Assembly: GCF_009371985.2 (NCBI RefSeq)
Contig: NZ_VIKU02000001.1
Coordinates: forward strand, 310,001-374,000
Direction: 5' to 3'
Source: Pelagihabitans pacificus
GTDB taxonomy: Bacteria > Bacteroidota > Bacteroidia > Flavobacteriales > Flavobacteriaceae
Length of the DNA: 64,000 nucleotides
The notes beneath the pieces were generated by a model, which worked only from the letters and a program-made list of their open reading frames with translations, ran no database searches and was not told the DNA's origin. The translations under genes and the position numbers were made by a program. The number at the start of each line of letters is the position of its first letter. Within the stretch, counting starts at the first letter, position 1. Positions 51,889 through 63,000 of the stretch are shown piece by piece.

Positions 51889-54871
51889 GCATGTAACCAT
51901 ATTAAAAAATCCAGATTTCAGGGAGAGTGAGAACTATGCTACCCTAAGAAAAAAAGGAATCGACCTGATTGAAAAATTAGGCAGCGCCTACTGGACCGAT
52001 TATAACATCCACGATCCCGGGATCACCCTTTTGGAACTGCTCTGCTTTGCCCAAACCGAAGTTGGGTTTAAATTGGGGTTTTCCATTGAAGATTTATTGG
52101 CCTACAGAACCGATCAGGAAGTCAAATGGGATGACCAATGTTTTTATACCGCCCGTGAAATACTCACTATCAATCCGTTCACGAATAACGATTGGCGCAA
52201 GGTCGTCATTGATCGACCCGGTATTGCCAATGCTTGGATGCAATGTACCCCCTGCCCCTGCCACCCAGGGTTCTATGGCGATTGCAAGGATAGCGTTCTC
52301 ACCTATGGGGAAACGGAACACCCGATTCATATCAGGGGATTTTGGGATGCCTTATTAGAGCTCGAAGTCGATTCACAGTACGGAGATCTGAACGGTGGCA
52401 AGATATTTCATCAATTTTCCTTCGACGGAGGTAAACAGAGGGCTACGGCCGAAATCCGTTTTAGTCCCTGGCATATCGCCCAGTTGGATACCGCGTTGAT
52501 GAATGTCATTAAGACAGGCGATATCAAAACAGTAACGATTGTACCTACCAACTACAACCTCGACGTAGCCGATGCCGTATTCTACAAAGCCCTTCGGGAT
52601 CCGTTACGGGTGGATGTAACCTACACCGTTGACACAAACCCTGGATCGGAAGTCGTTAGCTTGGTAGAACTACCGGTGAAAATCTGGTTCAAGACCGGAG
52701 AAGGGAGGAATACCATCCAAAAAAGCGACATTGCAACCATATTTCAGGATACGACGGTCACCGGACCCTTTAGCCAATACCTCTATCAGCTTCAAAAAGC
52801 GAACGAAGCGGTCGAAGCGGCAACCGCGGTACTACAAGCCCATAGAAACCTGGCGGAAGACTATTGCAACATTACAACGGTACCGGTAGTAGACGTTGGG
52901 CTCTGTGCCGATATCGAGATGAGCGCCGACGCCGATATCGAGGCGGTACTGGGGGAGGCCTATTATTTGATTACGGAGTATTTAAATCCGGTCGTCAAGT
53001 TTTATACCTTGAGTGAGTTACTTTCCGATGGCAAATACACCGAGGAGATTTTCCAAGGTCCAAAACTAGATCATGGATTCGTGTTGGATGAAGAATTGGA
53101 TAATTCCGATTTACGGACCACTATTTACACCTCGGACATCATCAACATCTTAATGGATGTGGAAGGTATCGTGGCTGTAAAGAACATAGCGCTGACCCGA
53201 TACGATGATGCAGGTAATTTGGTAGAGTCCCAGCCGTGGGAACTTCATATCGAGCCGGGCCATCAACCACGTTTGTACATCCATGCTTCAAAGGTACTGG
53301 TCTTTAAGAACGATTTGCCCTTTCTCCCATACCAGGACGAATTGCACGATACCTTACAATTATGGAAGGGCATCCGCCAGCAAAATAAGGTAGAACAGAC
53401 CGATAATGACCTTGAAGTTCCAAAAGGGGATTATATCGACCACAATGGTCATTATCCCATGCAATATCATTTGCCTGAAACCTACGGTGTAGGACCCCAT
53501 GGATTAAAGGAACCTTCCTCCCTGGAACGCAAGGCGCATGCCAAACAGTTGAAGGCATACTTACTGTTATTTGAACATTTGTTATCGGTATTTCTGAAGC
53601 AACTCGAACGGTTTAAGGATATCCTGTCTATCAACCCCACCATCTCCAAAAGTTATTTTGCGGGGCTTTTCGCCGAGGAAGAGCTAAAAGGGGTTTCCGA
53701 ACTGTACGTAGCTATCGATGAAAACGCCTTCCACGATTTGTTAGAAAACCGGAACGAGTTCCTAGACCGTAGAAACGGGTTCCTTGACCATTTGCTAGCG
53801 CGCTTTTCAGAGTCGTTCAGCGACTATGCATTAATGCTTTACCAAGCCTATGGCTCTGAGGAAAAAGCAGAGGAGGAACTTATTTTTGACAAAATCAATT
53901 TTCTGGAAAAGTTCCCGGTAATTTCCTCCAATCGGGCCAAAGCATTCAATTACAAAGACGAAACCATGGTATGCCACCCGGAAAATACCGCTGGCCTAAG
54001 TGAACGCATACGGGTGGTATTGGGCCTAAATGGCGCCCATTCCTTTGTGCGATATGAGGTAACAAAAAACGTTTCCGGCAAATGGGACGGGAATTGGACT
54101 CTGGAAGATGAGCTTGGGAAACCTCTCTTACATGGTATTGGGTTCGGCGACGTATCCCAAGAGTACGATCTACGAAATCAACTGAAAGACGCGGTGGGAC
54201 TTGCCTTGGAACAGTTGGCCTTGAAAACACACCTCTCCGTAGTCGCAGACGGTCCCGAATTTGCAGTGCAGCTGGAAAACACAGACGGAGACCTCATCGC
54301 CACGGCCCCGGAACTATTTCCACTTGAGGCCGATGCCGATAATCACAAGGACAGCATCGAAAGTTTCATTGACAACATCGTGCTCAGCGAAAAAGTCTAC
54401 GTAGTGGAACATATACTGCTGCGCCCAAGAAATGCACCTTCCATTACAATACCCGAGGGCGATCCCTTTCTCCCCATCTGTATCGATAAGGACTGCGTCC
54501 TGTGCGGTGAGGAAGACCCCTACTCCTTTAGAATCACCGTAGTGCTGAATGGGGAGCAGGGTGTTGCAAATGGGGGAATCGCATTTAGGAGATTCGCCGA
54601 AAAAACCATCCGTTTGGAAACACCGGCACACCTCGGAGTAAAGATTTGCTGGGTATCCGAGGAACAATTACAGGAATTCGAAACAGATTATTGCGATTGG
54701 CTTTCCGAACTGGCAAAAGTGGAGCCCGATAAAATCGATTTGCACGATAAGCTGGTAAAACTTATAGAAACATTTAAAAATTTAAAAAGTGTGTACCCTC
54801 AGGCCACCTTGCACGATTGCGAAGATGGAGACGATGAAAACAGGGTTCGGTTAAATAGCACTATCATCTAA
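51881..54871 (+). CDS. eCIS baseplate wedge protein (Pvc12-like)
   Basis: The 996-aa protein has near its N-terminus (about residues 40-54) the 'DYNIHDPGITLLELLCF' motif shared by Pvc12-type and J-like wedge proteins. The rest includes helical stretches ('QLKAYLLLFEHLLSVFLKQLERFKDILS') and Cys patches ('CTPCPCHPGFYGDC'; 'CIDKDCVLCGEEDPYSFRI'). It pairs with the Pvc11-like protein to form wedges. It begins before the stop of that gene (8-base overlap) and ends 11 bases before the next gene. Confidence 0.88.
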   Translation: MNEHVTILKNPDFRESENYATLRKKGIDLIEKLGSAYWTDYNIHDPGITLLELLCFAQTEVGFKLGFSIEDLLAYRTDQEVKWDDQCFYTAREILTINPFTNNDWRKVVIDRPGIANAWMQCTPCPCHPGFYGDCKDSVLTYGETEHPIHIRGFWDALLELEVDSQYGDLNGGKIFHQFSFDGGKQRATAEIRFSPWHIAQLDTALMNVIKTGDIKTVTIVPTNYNLDVADAVFYKALRDPLRVDVTYTVDTNPGSEVVSLVELPVKIWFKTGEGRNTIQKSDIATIFQDTTVTGPFSQYLYQLQKANEAVEAATAVLQAHRNLAEDYCNITTVPVVDVGLCADIEMSADADIEAVLGEAYYLITEYLNPVVKFYTLSELLSDGKYTEEIFQGPKLDHGFVLDEELDNSDLRTTIYTSDIINILMDVEGIVAVKNIALTRYDDAGNLVESQPWELHIEPGHQPRLYIHASKVLVFKNDLPFLPYQDELHDTLQLWKGIRQQNKVEQTDNDLEVPKGDYIDHNGHYPMQYHLPETYGVGPHGLKEPSSLERKAHAKQLKAYLLLFEHLLSVFLKQLERFKDILSINPTISKSYFAGLFAEEELKGVSELYVAIDENAFHDLLENRNEFLDRRNGFLDHLLARFSESFSDYALMLYQAYGSEEKAEEELIFDKINFLEKFPVISSNRAKAFNYKDETMVCHPENTAGLSERIRVVLGLNGAHSFVRYEVTKNVSGKWDGNWTLEDELGKPLLHGIGFGDVSQEYDLRNQLKDAVGLALEQLALKTHLSVVADGPEFAVQLENTDGDLIATAPELFPLEADADNHKDSIESFIDNIVLSEKVYVVEHILLRPRNAPSITIPEGDPFLPICIDKDCVLCGEEDPYSFRITVVLNGEQGVANGGIAFRRFAEKTIRLETPAHLGVKICWVSEEQLQEFETDYCDWLSELAKVEPDKIDLHDKLVKLIETFKNLKSVYPQATLHDCEDGDDENRVRLNSTII

Positions 54872-54882
54872 AATACAATCTT

Positions 54883-57800
54883 ATGGCACAATCTATTCAA
54901 CATGATCGGTATCCAAAATTTGTAGCAGATCAAGTGCTTACAGAGAAAAGCCTCAATCAAATGTTCAGCTATTTGGAAGACCAACAACGACTTACCAGGA
55001 CCACCCTGATCGGTATCGGTATCCTATGTGGTATGGAAGTAAGTGTAAACGACGATGGTACGGAGTTGACCATCTCCCATGGGGTGGGTGTCACCTCAAA
55101 AGGATATTTGGTACCGTTTCCCGAAACCACCTACACCTTTTACAATGATGAATTTTCAGCGGAACAGGAATTCTTTTATGAGCCCTTTTTGAATGCGGAT
55201 ACTACCCAAAAGTTTCCTTTGAACCTCTTGCACAACGACGGGGCGGCGGAAATCCAAAAACCACTTACATCAGATTTTTTGGAAGATAAAGTGGTGGTCG
55301 TTTTTGTGGAGCTGCTAAAGGTAGACAACAAAAACTGCGATCCCGATTCCTGTGATGATAAGGGATGCACCGTAGAAGTGACGCATAGACCGCTACTTGT
55401 GGCTCAGGAAGATATCGACAACCTCATCTTTGGAGGGGACGAAGATCCGTTCCTGCATGAACCTTCCTGTGTAGAATGGCCAGAGATCAAAATGCCCAAA
55501 TACAATGTGCCCGCCACCCTGCTATTGAGTTCCCCGGCCATCCTAAAAAACTTTCTCAATGTATTGACCAGCGATTTTATGCTGAATGTCGAAAACGTAC
55601 TTGGGGCCGCTTATGCCTCCTTGGGTTATTACATCAAGGATGAATACCCAAACAATCCGTTCAGCGGACTCAAAAACAGGTTTTCATTTTTGTTCAACGG
55701 CGGTATCAACGCGCAACAGTTGTTGCATGTGCAATATTACTTTGACTTCTTCTCAGATCTAATTATGGCTTACCAGGAACTTCGCAAAATGTGCAACGAC
55801 TGTCTGGCCCTTTGTTGTCCTAACGAAGATTTATTTCCGAGACACCTCATCTTGGGAAACGCGATCGCTCCACCGCTTGGTTTTAGACATCATTGGATTC
55901 AATCTCCTGCGTTTGCATGCGATTGCTGTTCCGAGGAACGAATAAAGTTTCTACTAAAGAAAATCGCCTTACTAATTGAAAAGCTCCGTAACCCTAGAGC
56001 GGTTATTGGCTCCGCCAACAAGCCCCTTGGCGTAAGGATAACCCCTAGCAGCTACGGGAGTATCCCCCTTTCGGAAAAGGCCATACCTTATTATTACGAC
56101 ATCTTTAATGGCCCGAACGAATTGTACGACCACTGGAACTTTAGCAAATCCAAGCTCGGGAAAGGAAAAAACAACCTGTCGTACGATGCCGATCAATATA
56201 CGAACGACCCCTATTTTAAAGACCCATTAAACTATGACCTCGAACCCTTTAATTTTCTCAGGGTCGAGGGGCATATTGGGATGAATTGGAAAAATGCATT
56301 GGCCGAGGTGAACAGCGTTCGATATCAAAAGCGTCTGCCAATGGATGTGGTTGCTTTGAACGGGGACATTTTTGCCCTTATACAAAGTCTCCTTACCAGC
56401 ACGAACAGTTTGGCCGATCTAATTAGCGGAAATAAGGATATTGCAGCTGACCTACGATGCTACTTTGCCGATATTGAATCGCAATACGATGCCCATGCCG
56501 CGGAATTGAGATGTACCATAATAAAGGTAATGGCATATTTTTACAATCTACCAAAGCTCGATGCCCAGGCCCCTCCCGTTGCTACGACCAATCTACCCCA
56601 ATCGACTTTGGTAAGAAAAGAGTTTCCAAATTATAGAACTTTTGCAAATACTTACGGAGCGGATTTCGATGCATTCTACGCACCACTAAAAAATCAGCCC
56701 TACATTACCCCACAAGCTTTCATGAGCCAAGCAGCGACTGTTGGTCTCGCGGCACAGGCCCAATTATTAAGCCCCATTTATTTGATGTACTATTTGGAAA
56801 AAATTTATGAAGCCCTCCCTGATGGGTTGGTACAGCTCCAAATAAATACCCTAACACAGCGGCTAGAAGATGCTTCGGGGGTAGCCGCGGTGATGTTACT
56901 GGCTTTAGACAATATTCCGGATTTTGAATTGCCTGCCATGTGGGAAGAAAGCTTGGATGCCATTATCCGGATATGCAAGGCCGACGTCTTTAACGTTCTT
57001 TTCCGAAATTTTCTCATCAACTATGTGCTATTTATCGCAAACCAGACGTTCGCGTTATATGCGTTTAAAAATCCCGGAGTACAACACAAAGCCGGAACCA
57101 CCACCGGAGGTACCCTGATACTTGTATATACCGATAAACCTGAAATAAGACAAGTAGCGCTAACCAACGAGAGGCGAGTAGTCTCGGCTATTGATACCGA
57201 TGGCCCGGAACGCTTTACACCCAATGGAAACTTTTCCACCACGCGCAATTCAGCCGAAGGAGATTTTGGATTTAGTATGAACAACCTTAAAGCTAGAAAA
57301 AGTGTTGAAAAAGCGGGACGCAACCCAATTCTAGACTACCGAAAAAGAGGGGAATCCGTTAAGGCGGAAGGCCTCGATGATATTTTTGAGATTGCCGACG
57401 CAGCTGGCAAGGATTCGTTTACCGATAAGGAGTTGGCCGCCTTGGTGAATGAATTTCCCGAAGGCACCGTCATTGCGGATTTCTTTGTACCCAATATGTG
57501 CAAATCGTCCTGCATGGCCATGAATTTCATCGTCATGGGGGACAAAGAGCCAGGCCCGGGGGAAACAAATGTTCGCCTGGACATCAAACTAAGGGAATAT
57601 TGTGAGGATGACGACACCGATTACGAAATTAAGTTGGCCCCCGAGGGAGGCGAATTAAAATTGGATGGCACCGTTGTACCAACCGATGAAAAATTCAATC
57701 CGACCAATTTCAAACCCGATGGTAATGACGCATCGAGAGAAGTGGTCATCACCTATACCGTAAATGCCGATGTAAAGAATATCACGGTGACGGTCTTCAA

Positions 57801-58611
57801 AAAGCCAGAAATAAGCATTGCAATCGATACAAAGGATGATGTGAACAAGGTGGTCACCTTTAAAAATGATACCAAATTTGCGGACAGTTATCAGTGGAAT
57901 TTTGGGAACGGACAGTCTTCTACCGACAGAGATCCCGGACCCATCAGTTTTGGGAATTTACAAACAGCCACAGTAACCTTAAAAGCTGGGAATGGTCCTT
58001 GCCAGAACGAATCACAACCCTTGCCGGTTTCTTTTGAAGACACTCCGGACGAAGAACGCAGCTGTACCCCAATTGGTCCTATCGCGGATAAATTTAAAGT
58101 GCTGGACGAAGTGAGCTCGGACAAGTTCAAGGATGCTGTCGATGGATATGCGTTGCTGGTGGAAGCATTCATCAATAAGTTTGCGGAAATTAAAGACCTC
58201 CTGCAGAAAGAACAGTTTGAAAAATTGGTTGCAGACCTTTCGATTTCCGTCATCCAGAAAATGCTGCGGATTCTAAATGCCATGGTGCAGACCAAGCCGG
58301 AACTAAGACGGTTTGCCCTCATGCTTTATGAAGTACTATTAATGCTTGTTCAATTCTATGCATGTTGCCAGAATCAAGATATAGACAAGGCCAAGGTAAA
58401 AACCGGGAATACCTTAAAAATTATGGTCGGCCATCTCAGTTCGTGGAGGGGGCAGATTGATTTCAAGGATGATGAAAAGGAAATTCTTCAGTCGATGCTG
58501 GAGGCGACCCTTAAAGAATTTCAAAAAACGCAGACCGAGACCCCTCATAAAACAAAGTACATCGATTTCTTGAAGGCGTTGGTCAAAATCCTTACCGAAT
58601 TGGCGGTTTAA
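54883..58611 (+). CDS. 1242-aa eCIS protein in the Pvc13/tail-fibre position, with PKD-like domain
   Basis: Residues about 15-105 ('VADQVLTEKSLNQMFSYLEDQQRLTRTTLIGIGILCGMEVSV', 'TISHGVGVTSKGYLVPFP') look like an N-terminal domain used by particle-attached proteins that dock on baseplates. Three Cys-rich patches lie at about 150-165, 302-315 and 344-353 ('ACDCCSEER'). Residues about 975-1045 have a PKD-type beta domain ('SYQWNFGNGQSS', 'TVTLKAGNGPC'). The C-terminal 180 residues are helical. It sits where Pvc13 (host-binding fibre) lies in PVC, but it lacks the collagen-like or adenovirus-fibre repeats of that protein. Fibre, cage or adaptor roles are all possible. Confidence 0.85.
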   Translation: MAQSIQHDRYPKFVADQVLTEKSLNQMFSYLEDQQRLTRTTLIGIGILCGMEVSVNDDGTELTISHGVGVTSKGYLVPFPETTYTFYNDEFSAEQEFFYEPFLNADTTQKFPLNLLHNDGAAEIQKPLTSDFLEDKVVVVFVELLKVDNKNCDPDSCDDKGCTVEVTHRPLLVAQEDIDNLIFGGDEDPFLHEPSCVEWPEIKMPKYNVPATLLLSSPAILKNFLNVLTSDFMLNVENVLGAAYASLGYYIKDEYPNNPFSGLKNRFSFLFNGGINAQQLLHVQYYFDFFSDLIMAYQELRKMCNDCLALCCPNEDLFPRHLILGNAIAPPLGFRHHWIQSPAFACDCCSEERIKFLLKKIALLIEKLRNPRAVIGSANKPLGVRITPSSYGSIPLSEKAIPYYYDIFNGPNELYDHWNFSKSKLGKGKNNLSYDADQYTNDPYFKDPLNYDLEPFNFLRVEGHIGMNWKNALAEVNSVRYQKRLPMDVVALNGDIFALIQSLLTSTNSLADLISGNKDIAADLRCYFADIESQYDAHAAELRCTIIKVMAYFYNLPKLDAQAPPVATTNLPQSTLVRKEFPNYRTFANTYGADFDAFYAPLKNQPYITPQAFMSQAATVGLAAQAQLLSPIYLMYYLEKIYEALPDGLVQLQINTLTQRLEDASGVAAVMLLALDNIPDFELPAMWEESLDAIIRICKADVFNVLFRNFLINYVLFIANQTFALYAFKNPGVQHKAGTTTGGTLILVYTDKPEIRQVALTNERRVVSAIDTDGPERFTPNGNFSTTRNSAEGDFGFSMNNLKARKSVEKAGRNPILDYRKRGESVKAEGLDDIFEIADAAGKDSFTDKELAALVNEFPEGTVIADFFVPNMCKSSCMAMNFIVMGDKEPGPGETNVRLDIKLREYCEDDDTDYEIKLAPEGGELKLDGTVVPTDEKFNPTNFKPDGNDASREVVITYTVNADVKNITVTVFKKPEISIAIDTKDDVNKVVTFKNDTKFADSYQWNFGNGQSSTDRDPGPISFGNLQTATVTLKAGNGPCQNESQPLPVSFEDTPDEERSCTPIGPIADKFKVLDEVSSDKFKDAVDGYALLVEAFINKFAEIKDLLQKEQFEKLVADLSISVIQKMLRILNAMVQTKPELRRFALMLYEVLLMLVQFYACCQNQDIDKAKVKTGNTLKIMVGHLSSWRGQIDFKDDEKEILQSMLEATLKEFQKTQTETPHKTKYIDFLKALVKILTELAV

Positions 58612-58614
58612 AAT

Positions 58615-59994
58615 ATGACGGTAGCACCACAAAATACCATCGATAACGCAGAGCTTCATTTTAAGTTGAGCTCCCTACCACTCCATATGGGAAACGGAGA
58701 TGCTTTCGTTTCCTGGGCCAAAACAAATGTCCTGAAAGCCATTGACCATCATGCGGAAGACCTGACGGCCACCGACGCGATGGTCCAGATTCCCACTTTG
58801 GAGTTAGATATTGTCATAGACCAGGAATCCGATTTTTTCTCGGACCCATCGAACATACAGGCTATTGTTTGGGACAAGGTATACAATGGTTTAAAAAAGG
58901 CCATTCGGCAAAGCGATACGACCGAGACAGCTGTTTCCGAATACCAGGCTACAATTGTACTTGATTTTATTAGAACAGGACAGTTGTCGACCTACTATAC
59001 CGATGAACATTGGAATAATCTTGTGAATGTTTTATATGATACCATTCCCGAAAACAAGCGGTTAAGGGAGCAACTTTTTAAAACCGTTCGTAACGAGGGG
59101 GCATTTAACCGCTTGTCAAACTTGAGAAGCCTCAGGGGTTTAGGCATACTGCTCGATCGAATACTGGGCAAAGCGGCTTCGAATAAGTTGAAAATTGCTC
59201 TACGGTTCATTCAGGACCACCCAGATTATTTTAAACCAATTCATCTAGAGGAATTCTATTACCGGGTTTTCCTCACACTAGGCACTAATGGAAACAATTT
59301 ACAACCCCTACTATTTCGACTTCTAAGAGGCCTACAAGTTTCCAAAGGGCTCACACGGAAAAAGCTTAGGTTTCCCTCAGAAGTGGAGCAAGAAATGAAA
59401 GTGGCCTTTTATGAATCGGTAACCGAGTTGAAAAAAACAAAAGCCCCTGTTCGCGAAAAGGGGTTTGGGGAAGAACCGTCACCGCTTATTGAAAAAGGTG
59501 CCCATGTAGGGCAGGCAGGTCTTGTATTGCTCGCACCCTTTCTCCCCAAATTCCTCAGAAATTTGGGACATATTGGTACTAACGGGCAGCTGAGAAGAAG
59601 AAGTAGCATACCCATGCTTTTACATTACCTCGCCACCGGGGAAACCAGCGCCCTTGAATGGAAATTAACCTTACCCAAGGTGCTGGCGGGAATGGCCCCG
59701 GGAACCCATTGCGCTACAAATATCAGGCCCTCAAAAAAACGGGATGCCCAGATCAATGAGTTGTTAAAGTCAGTCATCGGCCATTGGGAGGCATTGAAAA
59801 ATACCAGTCCGGCCGGACTCCAGGCTACTTTCTTGATGAGGCAAGGGACATTAAAGACCAAAAATGGCTTTGACTACCTCTACATCACCGAACGAACGGA
59901 AGATATTTTACTCAACTATATCCCTTGGAACTATACGACAATAAAGTACGATTGGATGCCAAACATCCTCTTTGTGGAATGGAATAAAAGTTAA
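58615..59994 (+). CDS. eCIS tape measure protein (Pvc14-like)
   Basis: The 459-aa protein has the N-terminus of contractile-system tape measures ('NAELHFKLSSLPLHMGNGDAFVSWAKTNVLKAI', 'LELDIVI'). Its conserved C-terminus, about residues 298-457, has 'QAGLVLLAPFLPKFLRNLG', 'MLLHYLATGETSALEWKLTLPKVLAGM', 'GHWEALKNTSPAGLQATFLMRQG' and 'YIPWNYTTIKYDWMPNILFVEW'. It sets sheath and tube length during assembly. The part between the conserved ends is short, about 185 residues. It lies 3 bases after the 1242-aa gene and 9 bases before the TTG of the DUF4157 gene. Confidence 0.88.
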   Translation: MTVAPQNTIDNAELHFKLSSLPLHMGNGDAFVSWAKTNVLKAIDHHAEDLTATDAMVQIPTLELDIVIDQESDFFSDPSNIQAIVWDKVYNGLKKAIRQSDTTETAVSEYQATIVLDFIRTGQLSTYYTDEHWNNLVNVLYDTIPENKRLREQLFKTVRNEGAFNRLSNLRSLRGLGILLDRILGKAASNKLKIALRFIQDHPDYFKPIHLEEFYYRVFLTLGTNGNNLQPLLFRLLRGLQVSKGLTRKKLRFPSEVEQEMKVAFYESVTELKKTKAPVREKGFGEEPSPLIEKGAHVGQAGLVLLAPFLPKFLRNLGHIGTNGQLRRRSSIPMLLHYLATGETSALEWKLTLPKVLAGMAPGTHCATNIRPSKKRDAQINELLKSVIGHWEALKNTSPAGLQATFLMRQGTLKTKNGFDYLYITERTEDILLNYIPWNYTTIKYDWMPNILFVEWNKS

Positions 59995-60003
59995 TAACGC
60001 CCC

Positions 60004-63000
60004 TTGTTTTCAACAGCGGAAAAAACGGCAAAACCCGCTCTGAGCGTTCAACGCAAAACGGAGCAAGCTTTTTTTGGACCCCAAAAAGAGCCGGTGTCCC
60101 CTACCCCTGAACCAACCTTTTTTCAACCTGCCATACAACCTAAATTAAAGGTGAACCGGCCCGACGACCACTTCGAAAAAGAAGCGGACTTGGTCGCCGA
60201 ACGTGTCGTCAATATGCCTGAAACACAAATCGATCTGGCCCCGACCGCTGTCCCCGAGGTACAGCGAATGGAAGAATCCAAGGAAGAGGAGGAAGAAACC
60301 CTTCAAACCGCTTCCCTCTCGGTGCAGCGAATGATGGATGAGGAGGAAGAATCACCAGCCATCGAGACAAAACAGGCCGATACTGTTCAACGAAATTCAA
60401 ATACTACCTTGCAGACTTCTTCCGAAGAAGAGGAAGAAAGCCTTCAAACCAAATCCAAACAACGGTCACCTGCGATGTACCACTCGGATGTGATACAGCT
60501 GAGTGGCCGTGGTCCCCCGGGTGGCGCCGCGCAATTCCAAAGTCAATTGCACAGTTCAACCTCCAGCGGTAGGCCCTTGGGCAAGTCCGTTGGAAACTTC
60601 ATGTCGACCCGTTTCGGGGCAGATTTCAGTAGTGTGCGGATACATACCGACACGAGCGCTCAGCAGATGAGTAAGCAAGTAAACGCGCATGCCTTTACCT
60701 ACGGAAACCATATCTACTTCAACAGCGGAAAATACGATCCCGATTCAAAAGCGGGACAGACACTTCTTGCGCATGAATTAACACATACCATACAGCAAGG
60801 GGCAAGCCCTGTTATGGCCAAATTACAGCGAAAACACATCTTCACCGCCGTACAGCGCAAATCCATTCTTCAAAGACAGGTAGCACCTCAGCTAACGGCT
60901 GCTGTTGAGCTGGCCCAGGCAGAGCAGGGAAAGGTCATCGCCAACAAAGAAGGGTCAGATGGCTATCGCTATGGTTGGGAACGTCTCATCGAATATTTTG
61001 AGACCACCTTCGGAAAGGATAAAATTGTTAGCCGACCCACCGGGGAAAAAGGGGTCGTCTACAGACCACACATTAAAAAGAAAGCCATCATTCCGGGGCA
61101 GGTGCCCAATCAACCGGATCCCAACGTCAAAGAAAATCGCGATGCCATGCCCAGTTGGTGTGGAATCTTTGCCTTCTGGGCCTTGAACAAGGCCGGTATA
61201 CCCATGCCTAAATGGAAATTAGGGGAAGAGTTCATTCCAAAAGAATCGGTATATCCTTCAGGGTACACCCCGAAACCCGGAGATTTGGCATTCAAACAAA
61301 AACGTTCCCACTACGGTCTAGTAGTGGGTATGGAAGGTCCTAATAGGGTAAAAAGCGTAAACGGCAACACGGCCGGAGATGATAACCTGGGAGGGGAGGT
61401 CCAGGTACAGACCCATGATATCAGTAACTGGCAGGCATTCTATAATCCCCTGGTGGCCAAAACCGGAAAACTCCGGGATGCAAGGCATGGCGATGAAGAG
61501 ACCGAACCAAAAACATTCAAGGAACTACGGAAACTAAAATACAACGTTAGTCGAAAAGCAGAAAGTAAAACCGAGGAGGAAGGATTGCAGGCAAAATCGG
61601 AAGGAGCCGAGAAAGAGGAGGAAGAGGAAATGATACAGGCCAAATCGGAACATCCTGAAAAAGAACAGGAGGAAGAAACGATACAGCGTTCCGAAACGGG
61701 TAGTTCTGGCGGATTTGCCTCTATGGGGGTTGACTATGAAACCGATGATGGAGCTGCCGATATTCAGACCAAACCCATTGCTCCCGCTGCTACCCTGGTA
61801 CGAAACAAGTCCCCGGGAACCATGATCCAAGGTGGTTGGTTGGGCGATGCATGGAATGCCGTTTCCGGCCTAGCGTCTGATGTAGCGGATTTGATCGAGG
61901 AAGGGCTCGAAGCGGCCAAGGATTGGTTGTTGGATAGGGTCCGGGATTTTGTGGTCGAAATTCCTGGGTACACGCTTTTGAGTTACATTCTTGGCTATGA
62001 CCCCATTACCGGCAGGAATGTGAATAAAACGCCCCTCACCCTATTGGATGCCGTACTCGACATTATTCCTATCGGGGGCACGATGGTAAAATGGGTATTG
62101 GACTATTTTGAGGCGATCAATCCCGTTGCCAATTGGCTATTTGAGTCCGTTGCAAGATTCACCAACCTCATTGCCAATGTCGAGACCCGGTTCGAGAATT
62201 TCTGGAACCGGTTGAGTATCGACGATGTGGGCAATCCAGAGCGGGTGATGAACGATGTGGCCGACCTGTTCCGATCAATTGTCACCGACATCGTTGACTT
62301 CGTCGCGGATGTTGGTGGTGATTTCCTCTCCATGGTCACAGACATTGCGATCAGTACCATGGCCACCATTGTCAAGGAGTTTTTCCCGGATGCCTGGGAT
62401 TTGTTGACCGTCTTGTTAGGGGAAGACCCCGTAACCAAGGAACCGGTAGATCGTAACGGAACCAATATTCTAAATGCCGGTTTAAAGGCACTTGGGGATC
62501 GCGGCACCCAGATCAAAGGGCAAATGGAAGAGAACGGCATCTTTGCCGAATGTGCCGCTTGGATCGATCGAGGCATTGATCTCGCGCTTTCCTTGATTTC
62601 CGATGTGGGCAACATCTTTGACGTACTTTGGGATGCCTTGACATTTGAGTCGCTCTTCCATCCTGTACAGACCTTCAATGAAATTGCACAGGCCTTCTTG
62701 ACTCCTATCGCGCGCATCACCTCGTTTATCACGGATGCCATGATACAGTTGCTGGCCATTCTAAGGGATGCCCTGCTGAGCAGGCTAAGTGCCTTTGCAA
62801 GGGAACAACGGGGTTACTTCCTCATCACCGTATTGATTGGTATGGATCCGTTTACTAGACAAGATGTTCCGCGTAACACAGAAAACATCATACACGGTTT
62901 CTTTAGTTTGATGGAAGGTGGGGAAGCCCAGTTCCAGCAGCTAAAAGAAAGTGGGAAAATCGATCAGATGACTCAAAAAATCGAACGGGCCGTCAACCAG

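Noticed and set aside
39847-60000. Prophage or type VI secretion system as the identity of the tail-like genes
   Set aside because: No capsid, terminase, portal, integrase or lysis genes are seen, nor TssJLM or ClpV; DUF4255, DUF5908, Pvc11/12-like and DUF4157 proteins are eCIS markers.
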